A stretch of 64,000 bases of DNA from Cyanophora paradoxa (GCA_004431415.1 QPMI01000610.1:306074-370073); one strand, 5' to 3'; shown: positions 11,397 through 25,582, numbered from the stretch's first letter. The notes: generated by a model from the sequence alone, not told the origin. Numbers and translations are program-made.

Positions 11397-13366
11397 CTAC
11401 TTCTTGCCGCCACCAGCCACGTTGAACTTGAAGAAGATGATGTCACCGTCCTCCACAACGTACTCCTTGCCCTGCTGCCGGTACTTGCCTGCTGCCTTGA
11501 CTGCTGCTTCGTTGCCTGCCTCCTTGAACTCGTCGTACTTCATAACTGCACAACTGGCGTTAGGCATCTGAAGCAAACGGACATTATCAATAGCAAAGAT
11601 GCTTACCCTCTGCACAAATGAAGCCCTTCTCGAAGTCTGTGTGAATGACACCAGCAGCCTGTGGTGCCTTCGTGCCTTTCTGCAACGCGATCTTCTAAGC
11701 TTGGAAGAAATGCCAAGTTTGAAACAGCAAACGAACCCGGATAGTCCAGCACTTCACCTCGTCTGTGCCACAGGTGAAGAAGTGGATGAGCTGGATGGCA
11801 GAGTATCTGTGCCAAACAGTGAGTCCGTGTGCAAGGAAGTTCGAAAACAAGAGACGGACCCCTGCTTGGCGATCTTGCCAAGAGAAGACTGGGCCTTCTT
11901 CTCTTCGAGGTACTTCTTCGCGTCCTCCTCTTCCATATCCTGCAGCTTGCCCTCCAGAGCACCCGAGAAGGGGATCATGAGGCCACCGCCGTGAGAGTCC
12001 ACGTACTCCTTGATCTTGACGAGCCTGCCGCGTATTGCGTTTGTCAAGCTAGCTGTGTGGAAGATTGATTTGGAAAGCTTACCACTTGTTCTTCTTCTGA
12101 ATGTAGTTGTCCTCGCTGACGTTGATCAGGTAGACGACCGGCTTGGCCGTCAAGCAGAACTGTGCGTTGACAGTGTCCAGCTGCGCAAGCGCTTGTAAGC
12201 ACACACGACATGCAAATACAGTGCAGCACCGCAGCAGACCTCAGCCATCTTCCAATCGCAGGCGCTGATCCACTTTCCTGCGTTCAGTTGCTCGAGCATC
12301 TTGCTCACGATGTCAAGCTCCGCCTTCTGAGCCTTGTTGTTGGGCTGCTTCTTGAGGGCAGACTCGAGACCCTCCTTCGTCTTCGTGAGCTGCAGAGCGA
12401 CGCAATCAGTTACTGATAGCTTAAATCTTGTGTGTGTCAGCAGACCATTTCAACATCCTTGGCTATCAACTCGCCCGAGATCTGCCACAGAGATCACTTT
12501 TGGACGCGTTCAATGGGATCCGCACAGAACAAAGGCGCACAATCTCGCAGTCGCGGATGGGATCGATGCCACCCTCGACGTGAGTAACCTCGGTGTCCTC
12601 GAAAGCGCCTGGGAGCGAGTTTAAAAACGGCCTGGCAAGGCAGCAGTCACTTACGAAGCACGTGGAAGATGCCATCGACACCGCGGATGTGCGAGAGGAA
12701 AGCGTTGCCAAGGCCCTGGCCCTGGGCAGCTCCCTTGACGAGCCCGGCGATGTCGACGACCTCGAGGAACGCCGGCACTTCCGACTTCGGCTTCCAGTGC
12801 TCGCAGAGCCAAGTGAAGCGCTCATCCGGCACGTTGATGCTGCGCGGCTCCGTGAGTACGCGGCGAGCGCGGCTGGCTAGAACTGTGTGCACCGCGCCGC
12901 GTTGGGGTCGATTGTGCAGAACGGGAAGCTGCGAGCGAGCGTGCATCGCGAACGTTAGCTACGCTCGTTAAAAGCGCTCTGTGGGCTCGGCGCACTCTGC
13001 GGACGCGGTCAGCTACGCATCGATCGCGCTCGCGCATGCCGCAGGGACGCACTCTCGGCGGGAATGCGCAGCTTAGTCATTGCATTGAAAAGCGTCGACT
13101 TGCCGACGTTGGGAAGGCCTTCGGCGGGCGCGCGCAGTCAGCGATGGTGAAATCTCTCCGGTGGGCGGCGCGCAGGTCTCACCAACGATACCGATCTGTC
13201 AAGCGGTGCGTTGCGGAGGCGACTGCAGTCAGCAGGGCCGCGGCGGCTCGCGGACGGCGGTTCGAGCCACGAGGAGTGCGGCTCGCCCGGCGGGCACCTT
13301 CAGGTTGCTGGAGAAGCGGCCCAGGATCGGGCGCTGCTCCGGCGCTTCGGCCTTCTTGGGAGGCAT
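11397..13366 (-). CDS. OLA1: Obg-like ATPase 1 (YchF/OLA1)
   Basis: Conserved P-loop NTPase of the Obg family that prefers ATP and associates with ribosomes. The ATG at 13366 gives [20 protein letters not shown], then IGIVG spliced to [16 protein letters not shown] (Walker A), [10 protein letters not shown] (switch I) and [20 protein letters not shown] (switch II region), followed by [39 protein letters not shown] lies in the coiled-coil insert; [14 protein letters not shown] covers the strand where the usual NKxD guanine-specificity motif is changed. The C-terminal TGS domain contains [20 protein letters not shown] and [17 protein letters not shown], then [15 protein letters not shown], ending GGGKK and TAG at 11397. 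Twelve introns inferred, all with credible GT-AG ends. Full length for the family. Confidence 0.97.
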
Positions 13367-13490
13367 GTCTTGGCAAGCTTGGCGAACAAAGTGAACTGCG
13401 TACCCCTCCGCCCGGCAGCCCAGGCAGCTTGCGGGGCAGAAGGCTGGGGACTGCATTTCAACGGGCAGGAAAAGGAGACGCTGTGCTAGG
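13367..13490. promoter_or_regulatory. 124-bp spacer upstream of OLA1, downstream of CFAP65
   Basis: OLA1 starts only 124 bp from the CFAP65 stop codon on the same strand, so the OLA1 promoter must be compact or lie inside the last CFAP65 exon. No motif identified. Confidence 0.4.
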
Positions 13491-16400
13491 CTAGGCTACT
13501 GGGGCGATACGCTGGGTGACGACCTGGCGCGGATCGCGGAACATGTCAAAGGTGCCGTCGAGCGCATCGCCGAGGAGGCCGAAGAGGACGCGCTCCAGGA
13601 CGCCCTCCGCGAGCCCCTCGAATTCGGGCATCGCGCGGATGAGCGTCTCCTGCCGCTCCGCCTCCGCCGCCGCCGCCGCCGCCTCGATCAGGGCCGTCGC
13701 CGCACCGGCCTCCTCGAGCGCCGGTAGCCGCGCGTGCGCGGCGCCGCCGTCGGCGATGTTGAGCGCGGGGGCAGCGACGAGGGGCGGGGAGGGCGCCGTG
13801 GGGGCGGGGGACGGGGCAGAGCTGATGACGAGGGACGGGGGCGCCTGGGGCCGGAGGGAGGCGCGGGAGGGGGTGCGGGGGGTCTCGGGGCGGCTCGGGG
13901 GCGCGGAGGCGAGCTGGAGGAAGAAGGGGATGGGCTCCTCGTCGAGGCTGCGGAGGGCCGTGCCGACGATCGGCTCCCTCAGGAGCTCCTGGAAGAGCCC
14001 GAGCAGCACGCCCTGCGCCACCGCCTGCGCCCCGCCCCGTTTCCCGTTGGCCCGGGCCCGGGCGGGGCGGCCAAGGGCGGGCGCGACGCACCACCTCGTC
14101 TTGCGAGCGCTCGGCGGGGCCCGGGGCGGGGCCGCCGACGGAGCGCGCCGAGGCGGAGCTTGCCAGGGCGGCGACGCTGGGCGCACGCGCAGGCTGCCTC
14201 CGCTCGAGCCCGAGCCGGCGGGGCCGCCCAGGCTCTCGGCCGCAGCGCGGGGGCGAAGCGGGGCTGGGAGGGGGCGGCGGCGGGCGCGGGGCGGCGGGCC
14301 GGAGCTTGGGCACGAAGACGGGCGAGGTGTCGAAGTCGCGGGCGGCGCAGGCCTCGCGCGAGAGGACCCGCAGCTCGACGCGCACCGAGACGGCGTGGAA
14401 GCCGGCAGCCGCCGCTGGCGTCGCCGGGTCGGGCGAGGCGGCCCCCGAGCGGGCGCTGCCGGCCGTCCTGCCCAGGGAGGCCTGCGTGGCGGCGGGGCCG
14501 GGGCCGCCGGCGGAGCGGGCGGCGAGGGAGGCGGAGAAGCGGGAGGCGGAGGTGACGACGGTGACGTGGCGGGCGGGGCCCCGCGCCGCCGTGGAGCGCA
14601 GGCCCGAGGCGCCCATCGAGCCGGCCCCCGAGCGCATCGTCCCGTTCGCCAGCCCGCCTGACTCCATCAGCTCCTCCTCCGGCGGAGCCGCCAGCGGCGC
14701 GGCGGCCGACCGGTGCGTCGCCGTCGCTGTCGTCGCCATCGACATCGCGTGCTGCGGCTTGGGCGTCGGCCCACAAACAGCGGCGGGGCGGAGGCGGCGG
14801 GCGAGCGGGGCTCACGTGGGGCGTCTTGGCGGGGGAGACGTCGCAGAAGAGGTCGGCGACGTGGGCGCAGGGCCCGGGCGTGGCGGTGAGGACGAGGAGG
14901 GCGTTGAGGCGGGCGCCGGCCTCCAGCTCGCCCTCGGCCGGCTCGACGCGGAGGCCCTGCTGGAAGAGCGGGTGGTCCCGCCGCCAGGCGAAGCGGACGG
15001 CGTGCGCGGAGGCGTTGTGGAGGAGCAGCAGGCGGCGGTGCACGGAGAGGGGCGGGACCTCCCCGAACGAGACCCGCTCGTGCGAGAGGTACAGCGCCTG
15101 CGTCGGCACCCGCAGCAGCTGCCGCTCCGGCGGGCCCGCCACCGCCCCCGGTGCCCCCGCCCCCGCCGCCTCCTCCGCGGGGGCCGCCTCCTGCTGCTGC
15201 TGCTTCGGGTGGTAGCCCCTCGCCACGAGCCGCGTGACGTAGACGTCGCCTCCGGCGATCCGGACTGGCACCGGCACCTCGTACGTCTTGGCTGTGCGCG
15301 GCGAGGCACGGCCGATCAGCGGGCCGCCGCGCGGCGCGGCGCGGTGGCGGGGGTGGGGAAGGCACCCTCAAGGGGCCGGAAGAGCCAGCGGAGGAAGGCG
15401 CGGCCGCGGGGCGGCAGGGTCCCCCGCGGGTTCTCGCACCGCAGCACCTCGAACCCGTACGACTCTGCACCCCCCCGCCCCTCGAACGTTCGGCCGGGCG
15501 AGCGCGGCGCGGGGGCGGCCGGCGGCGGGCGGGCGGACCCTCGCGGAGGCGCTCGACGGCGGCCGTGTCGATCTCGTACTCGAGGGGCGCGGCAGAGCCG
15601 CTGAGGAGCTCGACGGACTGCAGCACGGGCGTCTGCTCGCCGATCGCCACCGGGGCGAGCTCGACGACCTCGGGGAACATGTCGAGGACGCGCTCCTCGG
15701 GCCCCAGCGTGCGGCCCGTCAGCTGCAGCAGCGCGCTCTTCCCGTCCAGCAGCTGCAGGTGCACGGGGCACGTGTGCGTCCCCGGGAACTTGCGGTGGTG
15801 CGTGAGGGAGACGCGGGCCGTCTCGCCGGGGGCGAGGACGCCCTGGCGGGGACGGGCGTCGAAGAGGTCGTGCTCCATGACGAACGCGAGCTGCTTCTCC
15901 TCGGCGGTGCGCTCGGCGAGGTCCACCCAGCGCTCCACGTCCGCCTCCGTCTCGGCGGGGAAGCGGAGGGCCCAGCTGACGGGGATGACGCCCGTGTTGC
16001 GCAGCAGGACGTGCACGCGCGTCGGCGGGCCCTCCAGCTGCCCGCTCCCGAAGTCGAAGACGGCGCTCGCCAGGCCGCCCAGCGCCTCCTCCCGCCCCTT
16101 CGAGTTGCCCCCCGACGTGTTCAGCCGCACCTGCCGGCGCCGCCGCGTCAGACGAGGCAGAGGGGGACGGGGAGGAGGGAGGCGGGCCTCGTCGTGGGTG
16201 AGGTCGCCGGTGAGGGCCGCGTTGATGGCGTCCACGGCGAGCATGCGCCAGACCTGCGCCAGGCTGTACCCCTCCCCGCGCACGTCCGCGATCTGCGCCG
16301 TCGGGTACGAGGCCGTCGCCCGCAGCAGCGACTCGGCGGAGAAGACCGCAGCGTCGGGGCCCTGCCCGGGCCCCAGCGCCGCCTCCAGCGCCGCCGCGCT

Positions 16401-19400
16401 CGCCGAGTAGACCACCCGCAGCGCGAACGCGTACCGCCCGCCTGCGCCCCGCGCGCGTCGGCGGGGCGACGGCGGGGGCGGAGCGGAGGGGGCGCGGCGC
16501 ACGCTTGCGGGGCCGGAAGGCGAGGATGACGTCCTGGCGGGTGCCGGCGGCGATGACGCCCTGGGCCGGCGAGAACTCGACGACGCCCTTCGGCGCGCTT
16601 GGGGCGTTCTCGTCGAAGGCCGAGGGCCCCGTGCGGACGGAGAGCCACGTGGAGGAGACTCGCCCGTTCTCGCCGCTCGGGGCCGCGTCGTCGTCGCCCT
16701 CGGCGCGGCGCTCGAACTCGAGGCGGAAGTACATGGCGCACTGCCCGCGGTTGACGACGGCAAAGGTATGGAGGCGCTTGGAGCCGACGAGGACGCCGCC
16801 GAGGTCGAGCTCCTGCGGGTCGAACTCGAGCCAGCCGGTGGTCCCCTCGGCGACCAGCGAGACGGCGACGCGCTCCGAGGAGCGGCCCGAGGCTGAAGAG
16901 AGGGTCGACCGCAGCGAGAGCGCCGCCGTCGTCCCCGTCCCCGACGCCGTCGGCGCGCCCGCAGGGGCCCCCACGGGCGTCGCCAGGCACTGCAGCTTGG
17001 CCTCGTAGAGCTTGGCGGCCGAGGGGGCGAAGGTCCACTGCACGGCCTGCGCCTCGTTGCCGAGGAGGGTGCCGGAGCGCGGCTCGACGGAGAGGACGCC
17101 GGCGAGGCGGTGCGGGATCTCCCAATGGAACTGCACGGGGATCCGCGACGGGTTCGCGATCGTCAGCGGCCGCGTCGAGGCGCCCCCGACGCAGGTCGGC
17201 TTGAAGACCAGCTGCCCGTCCCCGTCCACCCGGATCCGCGCCACGTGCCCTGCGCCCCGCACCCACGCTTCGCACCGGGAGGGACGGGCGGGCAGCGGGG
17301 CCAGAGGGGGCGGGGCGCACCCTGCCCGGAGAGGGAGACCTCCTGGGCGCTGCTGGCGTTCCCGTTGAAGACGCAGCGGAGGACGCGCTCGTAGTTCTTC
17401 GCCTTGGCCGGCGTGAACCGCACGGCGATGAGCACGAGCTCGCCGGCGGGGACGAGGCCCGTGCGCGGCAAGCACTCGAAGACGCCCGACGGGTCGTGCT
17501 GCAGCTGGAAGCGCGCCGGCGTGTCCGCGCGGTTGTAGATCGCGAGCGTCTCGTGCGCCCGGTCCCCGACGTGCACGGGCGGGAAGCGGAGCACGCGCTG
17601 CCCGAAGGCGCAGTCGGGCGGGAACTGCTCGAGCTCCGGGGGGAAGGTGTGCCCCGCGAAGACGGGCGCCAGGCACCAGGGCGGGACGAAGGCGTCGTCG
17701 GTGACGAGGCGGAAGTTGCGCATCGTCTTGACGTACGCGTAGCACTCGACCTGCCCGCAGAAGGTCTGCATCTCCTTGCGGGGCTGGAAGACGGCGCGGA
17801 AGGCCATCGTGCTGCTCGGCTTCACGTCCGCGCTGCTCGGGATCACAGCGAAGGGCGCCTCGGCCCCCTCCGGCGGCGCCCACATGCACGTGATCTTCGC
17901 GGCGCCCCGGTTCGTCACTGCGCGGCGCCGCCGTCAGCGGCCGGCCGCGCCGGGGCGGGGCGGGGCGGGGCGGGGCGCGAGCGGGGGCCGCGCGGGGCGC
18001 GCCGTGGATGGTGCGGGGCTCGTTGGCGCGGTACTTGCTCCCCGGGCCGAAGTCGAGCTCGGCCTCCTCGAGGGCGACCTCGAGCCGCGCGTCCGTGTCC
18101 TCCACGAAGAGCTGCCGGCCCCGGCCCGGGCCTGAGCGGGGCGCCCGCGCGAGGCCGGCCGGGCCGGCCGGCGCACCTCGGACCACGTGTCGAGGGGCGC
18201 CTCCTCGCGGGGGGCCTCCCCCTCGGGGAGCGGGAGCGGGAGCCGCCGGCTGCGGTGACGCTTCACGTGCCGCTCGTCGAAGGGCGCCGGCCGCCGCGTC
18301 TCGTCGAAGCACGTCCCGAACAGGTCGATGTACTGCATCGAATGAGGGGGGCGGCGTGTGGGCGGGCGGCGAGGGGGGGCGGGAGGGCGCGCGGGGCGGG
18401 CGCACGAGGGGCCGCTGGTGGTGGACGAGGCAGTAGACGCGGCGGAGGTAGTTGCACGGCTCCGGCGGGGCGAACTTGACCATAAAGGAGACGGAGGACT
18501 GCGGGTTGATCGTCCCGCTCGTCCTGCTGAACCGGAAGACCCCGTTCCGCTCCGCCTGGAAGTGGAACGCCGCCGCCACGTCCGAGTTGTTCTGCGCGCC
18601 CGGGAGGGCTCAGCGGGCCGCCAGACCCGAGGCCGGGGCCGGGGCCGGGGCCGGGGCGCGGGGGCGGGGGGCGGGGGCGCACGTAGATGGTGACGGCGCG
18701 GGACTGGGAGCTGCCGGCCTGGACGTCGCCGAAGTTGAGGGAGGGGGCGGAGAGGGAGACGCTGGGCCCGATGGCCGTCCCCCGGCACGTCACCCGGATC
18801 GTGTTCCCCCCCGGCGTCGAGATGTCGTAGTGCTCCGCCGAGAAGGTCCCCGTGGAGGGCGGGCTGTACCGCACCCGCAGCGCGACGGAGCCCTCGGGCC
18901 CGACGACGCCCCTCGTCGGCGTGAAGGCGAAGTCCTCGTCGTGGGCGCCCCCGCCCTCGACGCGGGCGACGGCCCAGCTCGCCCCGACGATCGACTGGTT
19001 CCGGAAGACGAGCTCCCGCTCCACGCTCTCCCCCGTGTGCACCTCCCCGAAGTCCAGCGTCGCCTCCCGGCACGTCAGGAACGGGTACTTGCCGATGCCC
19101 GTCACCTGGATCCGCCGACTCTCCTCCTCCGCGACGTGGCACACGATCGACGCCACCGAGTTCGAGGCCTCCTGCGCCCCGCCGCTCCCGCGTCGGGTGC
19201 GGCGCGCCTCGCCGTGCCGGGGGCGCGCGCGGGGCGGACCTTGGGGGAGAACTTGATGACGATGCTGCGGGTCTCCCCGGGCTGGAGGAGGCCCCGGGAG
19301 GGGATGACCGTGAACGGTGGCGTCGTGGCGAAGCTGCGATGGCGCCGTCAGGGGCCCGGCGCGCGCGCGGTCGGGCGCGCGGGGCGCTCGCCTGAAGGTC

Positions 19401-19924
19401 GAGGCGAGCTCGCCCGGGTTGCGGAAGAGGAAGGTCTGCTCTGCGACCTCGTTGACGGCGCAGTAGCCGAACTCGACGGCGTCCGGCAGCACGACGACGC
19501 GGCCAGGCAGCGTTGCCTTGACGGAGACGAAGAAGGAGCCCTGGTCCGTAAGGAACTCAACGAAGTCGTGGTATTCCTCCTGCACGGGCCGGTCGGACGG
19601 GCGCGCCCAGATGGCACAGCGCGACGCCCGCCGCACCGCAACGATGGGCCGGAAGAGCACGGGGATGGAGTGGTGCATGCCGGGGCCGAGTTTGATCCAC
19701 TCAGGGAACGGCATGGAGAAGAACTTCGTAGAGGGCAGCTTGAACTTTATGCGCTGCATCTTCTTTCCTACGTTTTTTACGATGATCGTCTTCACGTACT
19801 CGCCGCCGGGCTCCCATCCCTTCCACTCAAACTCGCTCGCGCAGTGGAATCCGAACTTGCGCGCCCGCTGTGCCGGCGTCAGGATGACTGGCGCCCCCGC
19901 GGGGTCGCCCGCCTCGGCGGGCAT
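13491..19924 (-). CDS. CFAP65: Cilia/flagella-associated protein 65-like, multi-ASH-domain protein
   Basis: Large axonemal protein made of repeated ASH/MSP immunoglobulin-like domains. The ATG at 19924 starts MPAEAGDPAGAPVILTPAQR; then EFEWKGWEPGGEYVKTIIVK, SMPFPEWIKLGPGMHHSIPV and QEEYHDFVEFLTDQGSFFV match the N-terminal region of the CFAP65/CCDC108 family. Further ASH units include LDFGEVHTGESVERELVFRN, SLNFGDVQAGSSQSRAVTIY, RFPPVHVGDRAHETLAIYNR, LDLGGVLVGSKRLHTFAVVN and VSFGEVPPLSVHRRLLLLHN. The last exon ends GTFDMFRDPRQVVTQRIAPV and TAG at 13491. About 15 introns interrupt the gene and appear on the plus strand as GGGGCGGGGC-rich blocks (for example 17930-18000, 18605-18680, 16430-16505, 14760-14815). 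Estimated length about 1,800-1,900 residues, near the family norm. HYDIN and other ASH proteins are the alternative, but the N-terminal block favours CFAP65. Its presence implies motile cilia. Confidence 0.85.
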
Positions 19925-20175
19925 CGCTAGCTAACGGCGTGGCCCGCCTGCAAAGCGGCAGCTGCTTTTTCGGCCGGCGCGCGGCTGCTAGCGCGGTGGC
20001 TGCTACCTGCTCTAGCTTGTGGTCGGCTGCTGCTCGCCGTCCTGCTCGCTCGGAATCGGCTGCCAAAGCGGGCTACCAAATGCAGCCAAATCGGCTGTAC
20101 CCCCTAGACAAGTCGTCTGTGTCGTCACCGCACTTTAGCGACCTGTAGTGTGCAACACAGCTTAGAGCGGTGCGG
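19925..20175. promoter_or_regulatory. Divergent promoter region, CFAP65 / glutamate-cysteine ligase
   Basis: 251 bp between two head-to-head start codons, a ciliary gene and a metabolic gene. Contains several AGCTAGC/GCTGCT-like words but no motif I can name with confidence. The open frame starting at 19939 is treated as 5' leader, since the family start lies at 20176. Confidence 0.5.
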
Positions 20176-23014
20176 ATGGGACTGCTCAGCAAGGGCTCCC
20201 CGCTGCCTTGGGCAGCGACCAAGGAAGTGGCCGAACATGTGCGTCGGCACGGCATCCTGCAGTTCATCGCAGCATGGCGAAGGCTCAAGGACAGGCATGG
20301 CGATGTGCTTCGTTGGGGAGAGGAGGTCCGGAGCCGCGGGTTGACGCACGCGCCCATCGCTCACTGCAGGCCCGCAGGTCGAGTACATGATCCTCTACCT
20401 TGACCGCTCACAAAAGGTTGCGCGGCTGTCGCTTCGTGCCCCAGCCATCTTGGAGCGCATCAGTGCCGTCCAGATCGAATCGTCGTCTCCCTGGCAAGCC
20501 GCAGCGCACCTCGCACGAAACCGATCGCTTTCTCACGCGTTGTGTCCAGCGCGAAGCTGATCAAGTGGGTCCCCGAGTATGCGAACTGGATGCTCGAGGG
20601 TAAGCTCCCCGCCAGCTCCGATCGCATGCAGGGCGCTCACACCGAACCGCAGCGACTCCCGGCAACCCGTACGGCTCGCTTACATCTGATCTGCGTGCCG
20701 TGGAGCTTAACATGAAGCTCCGGTGTGCTTGCGATCCCCGTGCACTTACCGGTAGTCAATGATGGTCGCCGCAGGCGCTCGTGTATCCAGTTCTTCCTGG
20801 AAGATGGGGAGCACTTGATTACTATGCCGGCGTTCCCGCGCATGGGTGCTCCAAACTTCACGTATCCGGCAACTTTGCCCCGCGGGCCAGTGATGCAGTC
20901 TCTTTTTGTCGCGGACGCTGCAATCAACCCCCATCCGCGCTTCCCGTGCGCCTCATTGTGCCCGGCGGTTCGCTTGGCTAAGCCACACCGCCCGACTGCA
21001 GTACGCTCACGCGGAACATCCGGGAACGGAGAGGCGAGAAGGTGTATATCCATGTGCCACTGTTCATGGATACCAACACTGCGCCCCTTACTGTCAGTGA
21101 ACCCTCGCCACTTCCATCGTCATCGGAACCACCAGCCGCGGCTCATGGGTCAGTTGTCGCCTTCTAGGAAAAGTCTAGCTTTTTGACTCGGCACAGGAAC
21201 GGCGAGCCCAAGTCATTGACTAAATCGGCTCTCACGAATTCGCTGAACCGCATTGCAAATGGGTCTTCGGGCGACCTTCAGTCCGCAGAGAGCGAACAGT
21301 CCTCAAATGGAGCTGATCCAAGCAGCTCTTCCAAGACCTTCCCTGAAATCTACATGGATGGCATGGCCTTCGGAATGGGTTGCTGTTGCCTTCAGGTTTG
21401 CCAAAATATCTGCCGGCAGGTTTTCTATCGTTCTGAAAAGTTATCACTGCAGGTCACTTTCCAGGCAAGGGATCTTGAGGAAGCACGGCATCTCTATGAC
21501 CAGCTTATCCCACTGACCCCTATTATGGTCGGTTTTTCTAATCTTGCTCGCTAAGAAGGGTGCTTACGTGGGTGCAGCTCGCCTTGACAGCCGCATCACC
21601 CATGTTCAAGGGGCTTCTTGCTGACACTGACGTCCGTTGGCATGTCATATCTTCATCCGTTGATGATCGTTCTCCTGGCGAGCGTGGTATTGCAGTGCGC
21701 TTCTTCACTGCTTTCTAAAGCTTACAAACACTGACCTGCGCCTTGCAGCCCCTTGCCCCTGGGGAACGCAGGATCAAGAAGTCGCGTTACAGCTCTGTCG
21801 ATTGCTACATCTCGAATGACAAGACACTGAAGGACTCTTACAATGACATTGAAGTCCTCGTTGATGAGTCTTCTTACAACACGTTGCTGGAGGCGGGTGT
21901 TGATGAGCGGCTTGCTCGGCATATCGCCCATCTGTTCATTCGTGATCCCCTTGTTGTGTACAAAGAGTTGCTTGAGCAGGATGATGAGGAATCGACTGAC
22001 CACTTCGAGGTCTGCCGTGTTGCCAGTTGTGTAAATGCCCACCTGATTCCCACTGTTTTGCAGAACATCCAATCAACAAATTGGAACACTGTCCGGTTCA
22101 AGCCCCCTCCACCCGGCACAGAGATTGGATGGCGTGTAGAATTCCGATCAATGGAGGTCCAGCTCACAGACTTCGAGAATGCAGCCTTTGTTGTATTTAC
22201 TGTTCTTCTCTCCCGCATCATCCTGTACTTTGACCTCAATTTCTACATTCCTATCTCTAAGGTCTCTCTGCTTGGGCTCATTTCATTGTGAATGCACTAG
22301 ACTGATGTTCCACTCAGGTCGATGAGAATATGGAGAAAGCTCACATCCGTGGTGCTGTCAACACTGAGAAGTTCTGGTTCCGAAAGCATATCAGCAAGGG
22401 TCTGGTTTTGTTTGTTCTATGGCACTGATGGCCTGTGCTCATGTTTTGAGCAGCTTGCTGCGCACTTACGGAGGGTATGCTGGCGTCACCTGAGCATGAC
22501 TCGGACGAGTGTGACAAATACGACTTGTTCACAATCAATGAAATCTTTAATGGCAAGGGCGACAAGTTCCCAGGCCTGATTCCCCTGGTCTCTCGCTATT
22601 TGGACTCCATCGAGTGTGACGACGACACCCGCGAGGTTGTGGACCAGTACCTTGAACTGATCAGACTGAGAGCATCTGGCAAGCTTGTTACAGCTGCGAC
22701 CTATATGCGTGATTACGTGCACAAGCATCCGGCATACAAGCAGGACTCTGTTGTCTCAGAGGAGATAACGTACGACTTGATGAGGCACCTGACCAAGCTG
22801 GCTGCTGGTGAGCGTTTCTCTAATCCCTTCACTTGATGCATCTGCTCACCAAACCCCAATCGAAGGTGAGGTTCAGGCACCTGAGCTTCTGCAAGATTTT
22901 ATTCAAGAAGCAACTGCTAAGCCGGAGAGTGAACCCTCAAGCTCACAGAAGAGCCGCTTCACACTCTCTGAATGCGGTCCGTTTGCCTTGTTTGCACATG
23001 CACCCCTCTCCTGA
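20176..23014 (+). CDS. GCLC: Glutamate-cysteine ligase, animal/fungal catalytic-subunit type
   Basis: Catalyses ATP-dependent joining of glutamate and cysteine, the first and limiting step of glutathione synthesis. The start gives [20 protein letters not shown], then [20 protein letters not shown] and [10 protein letters not shown], spliced to VEYMILYLD. Further conserved blocks are [151 protein letters not shown] and [13 protein letters not shown]. The stop is TGA at 23012-23014. Thirteen introns inferred. Ser-rich linkers around [16 protein letters not shown] and the segment before EIYMDG look like lineage-specific inserts. This is the eukaryotic type, not the plant/proteobacterial GSH1 type. 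The C-terminal tail after [14 protein letters not shown] is poorly conserved and could include a missed intron. Confidence 0.96.
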
Positions 23015-23146
23015 TATCCTGTACTTTTATCAGGGTGTATCCTGATCGATCACGGGAGCCATCTAAAGAAGCCAGGCGTTCCCCTCCGTGGAGCTAGTGT
23101 TCGATCAGATAGCCCTTTTCGGCCTCATATCAGTCGCAGCTGATTC

Positions 23147-23212
23147 AGCATTTGGACTCAAATTCAAGTTGCAAGGTCCGGGCTACAAGTGTGGAGTGTA
23201 CGCTGTGGCGTG
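23147..23212 (+). repeat. Dispersed 3'-flank repeat, copy 1
   Basis: Begins GCATTTGGACTC, contains AAGGTCCGGGCTACA and then a GTGTGGAGTGTACGCTGTGGCG-like segment. The same ordered blocks recur at 25888-25955 downstream of DIM1, and a weaker relative lies at 3726-3762 downstream of the p24 gene. All three follow plus-strand genes. Confidence 0.65.
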
Positions 23213-23577
23213 ATTCCTGTATAGATGTCCTAGCTGCTTATGTCCATTTCAAAATGTGAGATCGCATGTGCTACGTGGCAGTTTTTTTCCATGCCCGGCC
23301 ATGAGGTTGTGCTTCGCAAGGTCACGATCGATACAGTCTAAGCTTAAGCTCGCCAGTCTTTGGACCATTTATATCGTTATATGCATGGTTTAAATTTGAC
23401 TTACCTCATTATATGCATAGCTCCGAGGGCTCATGATCAGCTGCGCATGCAGGTGTTACCTCAGATGCAGCTGCAGGCGCCGTCAGGGCCTTCAAGGCTT
23501 GTGCAGGGTAGCCAGGAGCCTCGGGATGCAGGTGTCGCAGGCCCGGCGCCACTCATACAGATTGCGAGCGGATGAAG

Positions 23578-23770
23578 ATTGCGAGACCGACATTAATTAT
23601 AATATTAGAGATGGAAGACATTTTATAGAGGAGAATTCGAACGGCATCGCCTCGGGATGTTCTGATGGTGGAACGGCATCGCCTCGGGATGTTCGAATTC
23701 TGCAGCTGATTGCGAGACAGACATTAGAGGGGGGGAGCCCGCATCGCCTCGAGGGATGTTCTGATGGTGG
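23578..23770. repeat. Short tandem/inverted repeat cluster
   Basis: The unit GGCATCGCCTCGGGATGTTC occurs at 23643 and 23675 and again, altered, at about 23741 (CGCATCGCCTCGAGGGATGT). Each is associated with TGATGGTG. The word TTGCGAGAC[C/A]GACATTA occurs twice (about 23579 and 23710). The first two units are bracketed by GAATTCGAAC at 23632 and its exact reverse complement ending at 23700. Confidence 0.7.
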
Positions 23771-24052
23771 GTACACCTTTGCAACCGCAGCACGAAACAG
23801 CGGCTCGAGCTCAAACCCCGCGAGGACCACTTCACTCAGGCGCGCAGCGTAGCGGCTCAGCTGCAGCGGCCTCGAGCTCGTGCACGTAGCCTAGTAGAAG
23901 AAGCCGCCCTGTGGGAAGATCCGCCCTCGTGGACGAGCGAGTCTCAGCTGCGCGTGCTTGACCTGCGGCAGCAGCGACTTGCGGCGGCGGGCCGCTTCTT
24001 GAGGATCAATCGGTCAATCCGCTCTGCTGCGGGCCTTCTCAACACATAAAAC

Positions 24053-25582
<1,530 letters not shown>

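Larger units (their letters stand above)
23015..24052. other. Spacer between GCL and DIM1 with repeats
   Basis: No convincing gene. Holds a dispersed repeat at 23147-23212 shared with the DIM1 3' flank, and a local tandem repeat block at 23578-23770 (both listed separately). The last 150 bp should contain the DIM1 promoter. Confidence 0.6.

Noticed and set aside
14306-15604. Long plus-strand frames opposite CFAP65
   Set aside because: They are Arg/Gly/Ala/Pro-rich mirror frames caused by high GC at codon position 3 of the minus-strand gene; no motif, no splicing logic.
23578-23770. CRISPR-like array
   Set aside because: Only three imperfect units with unequal spacing, in a eukaryotic intron-rich setting.
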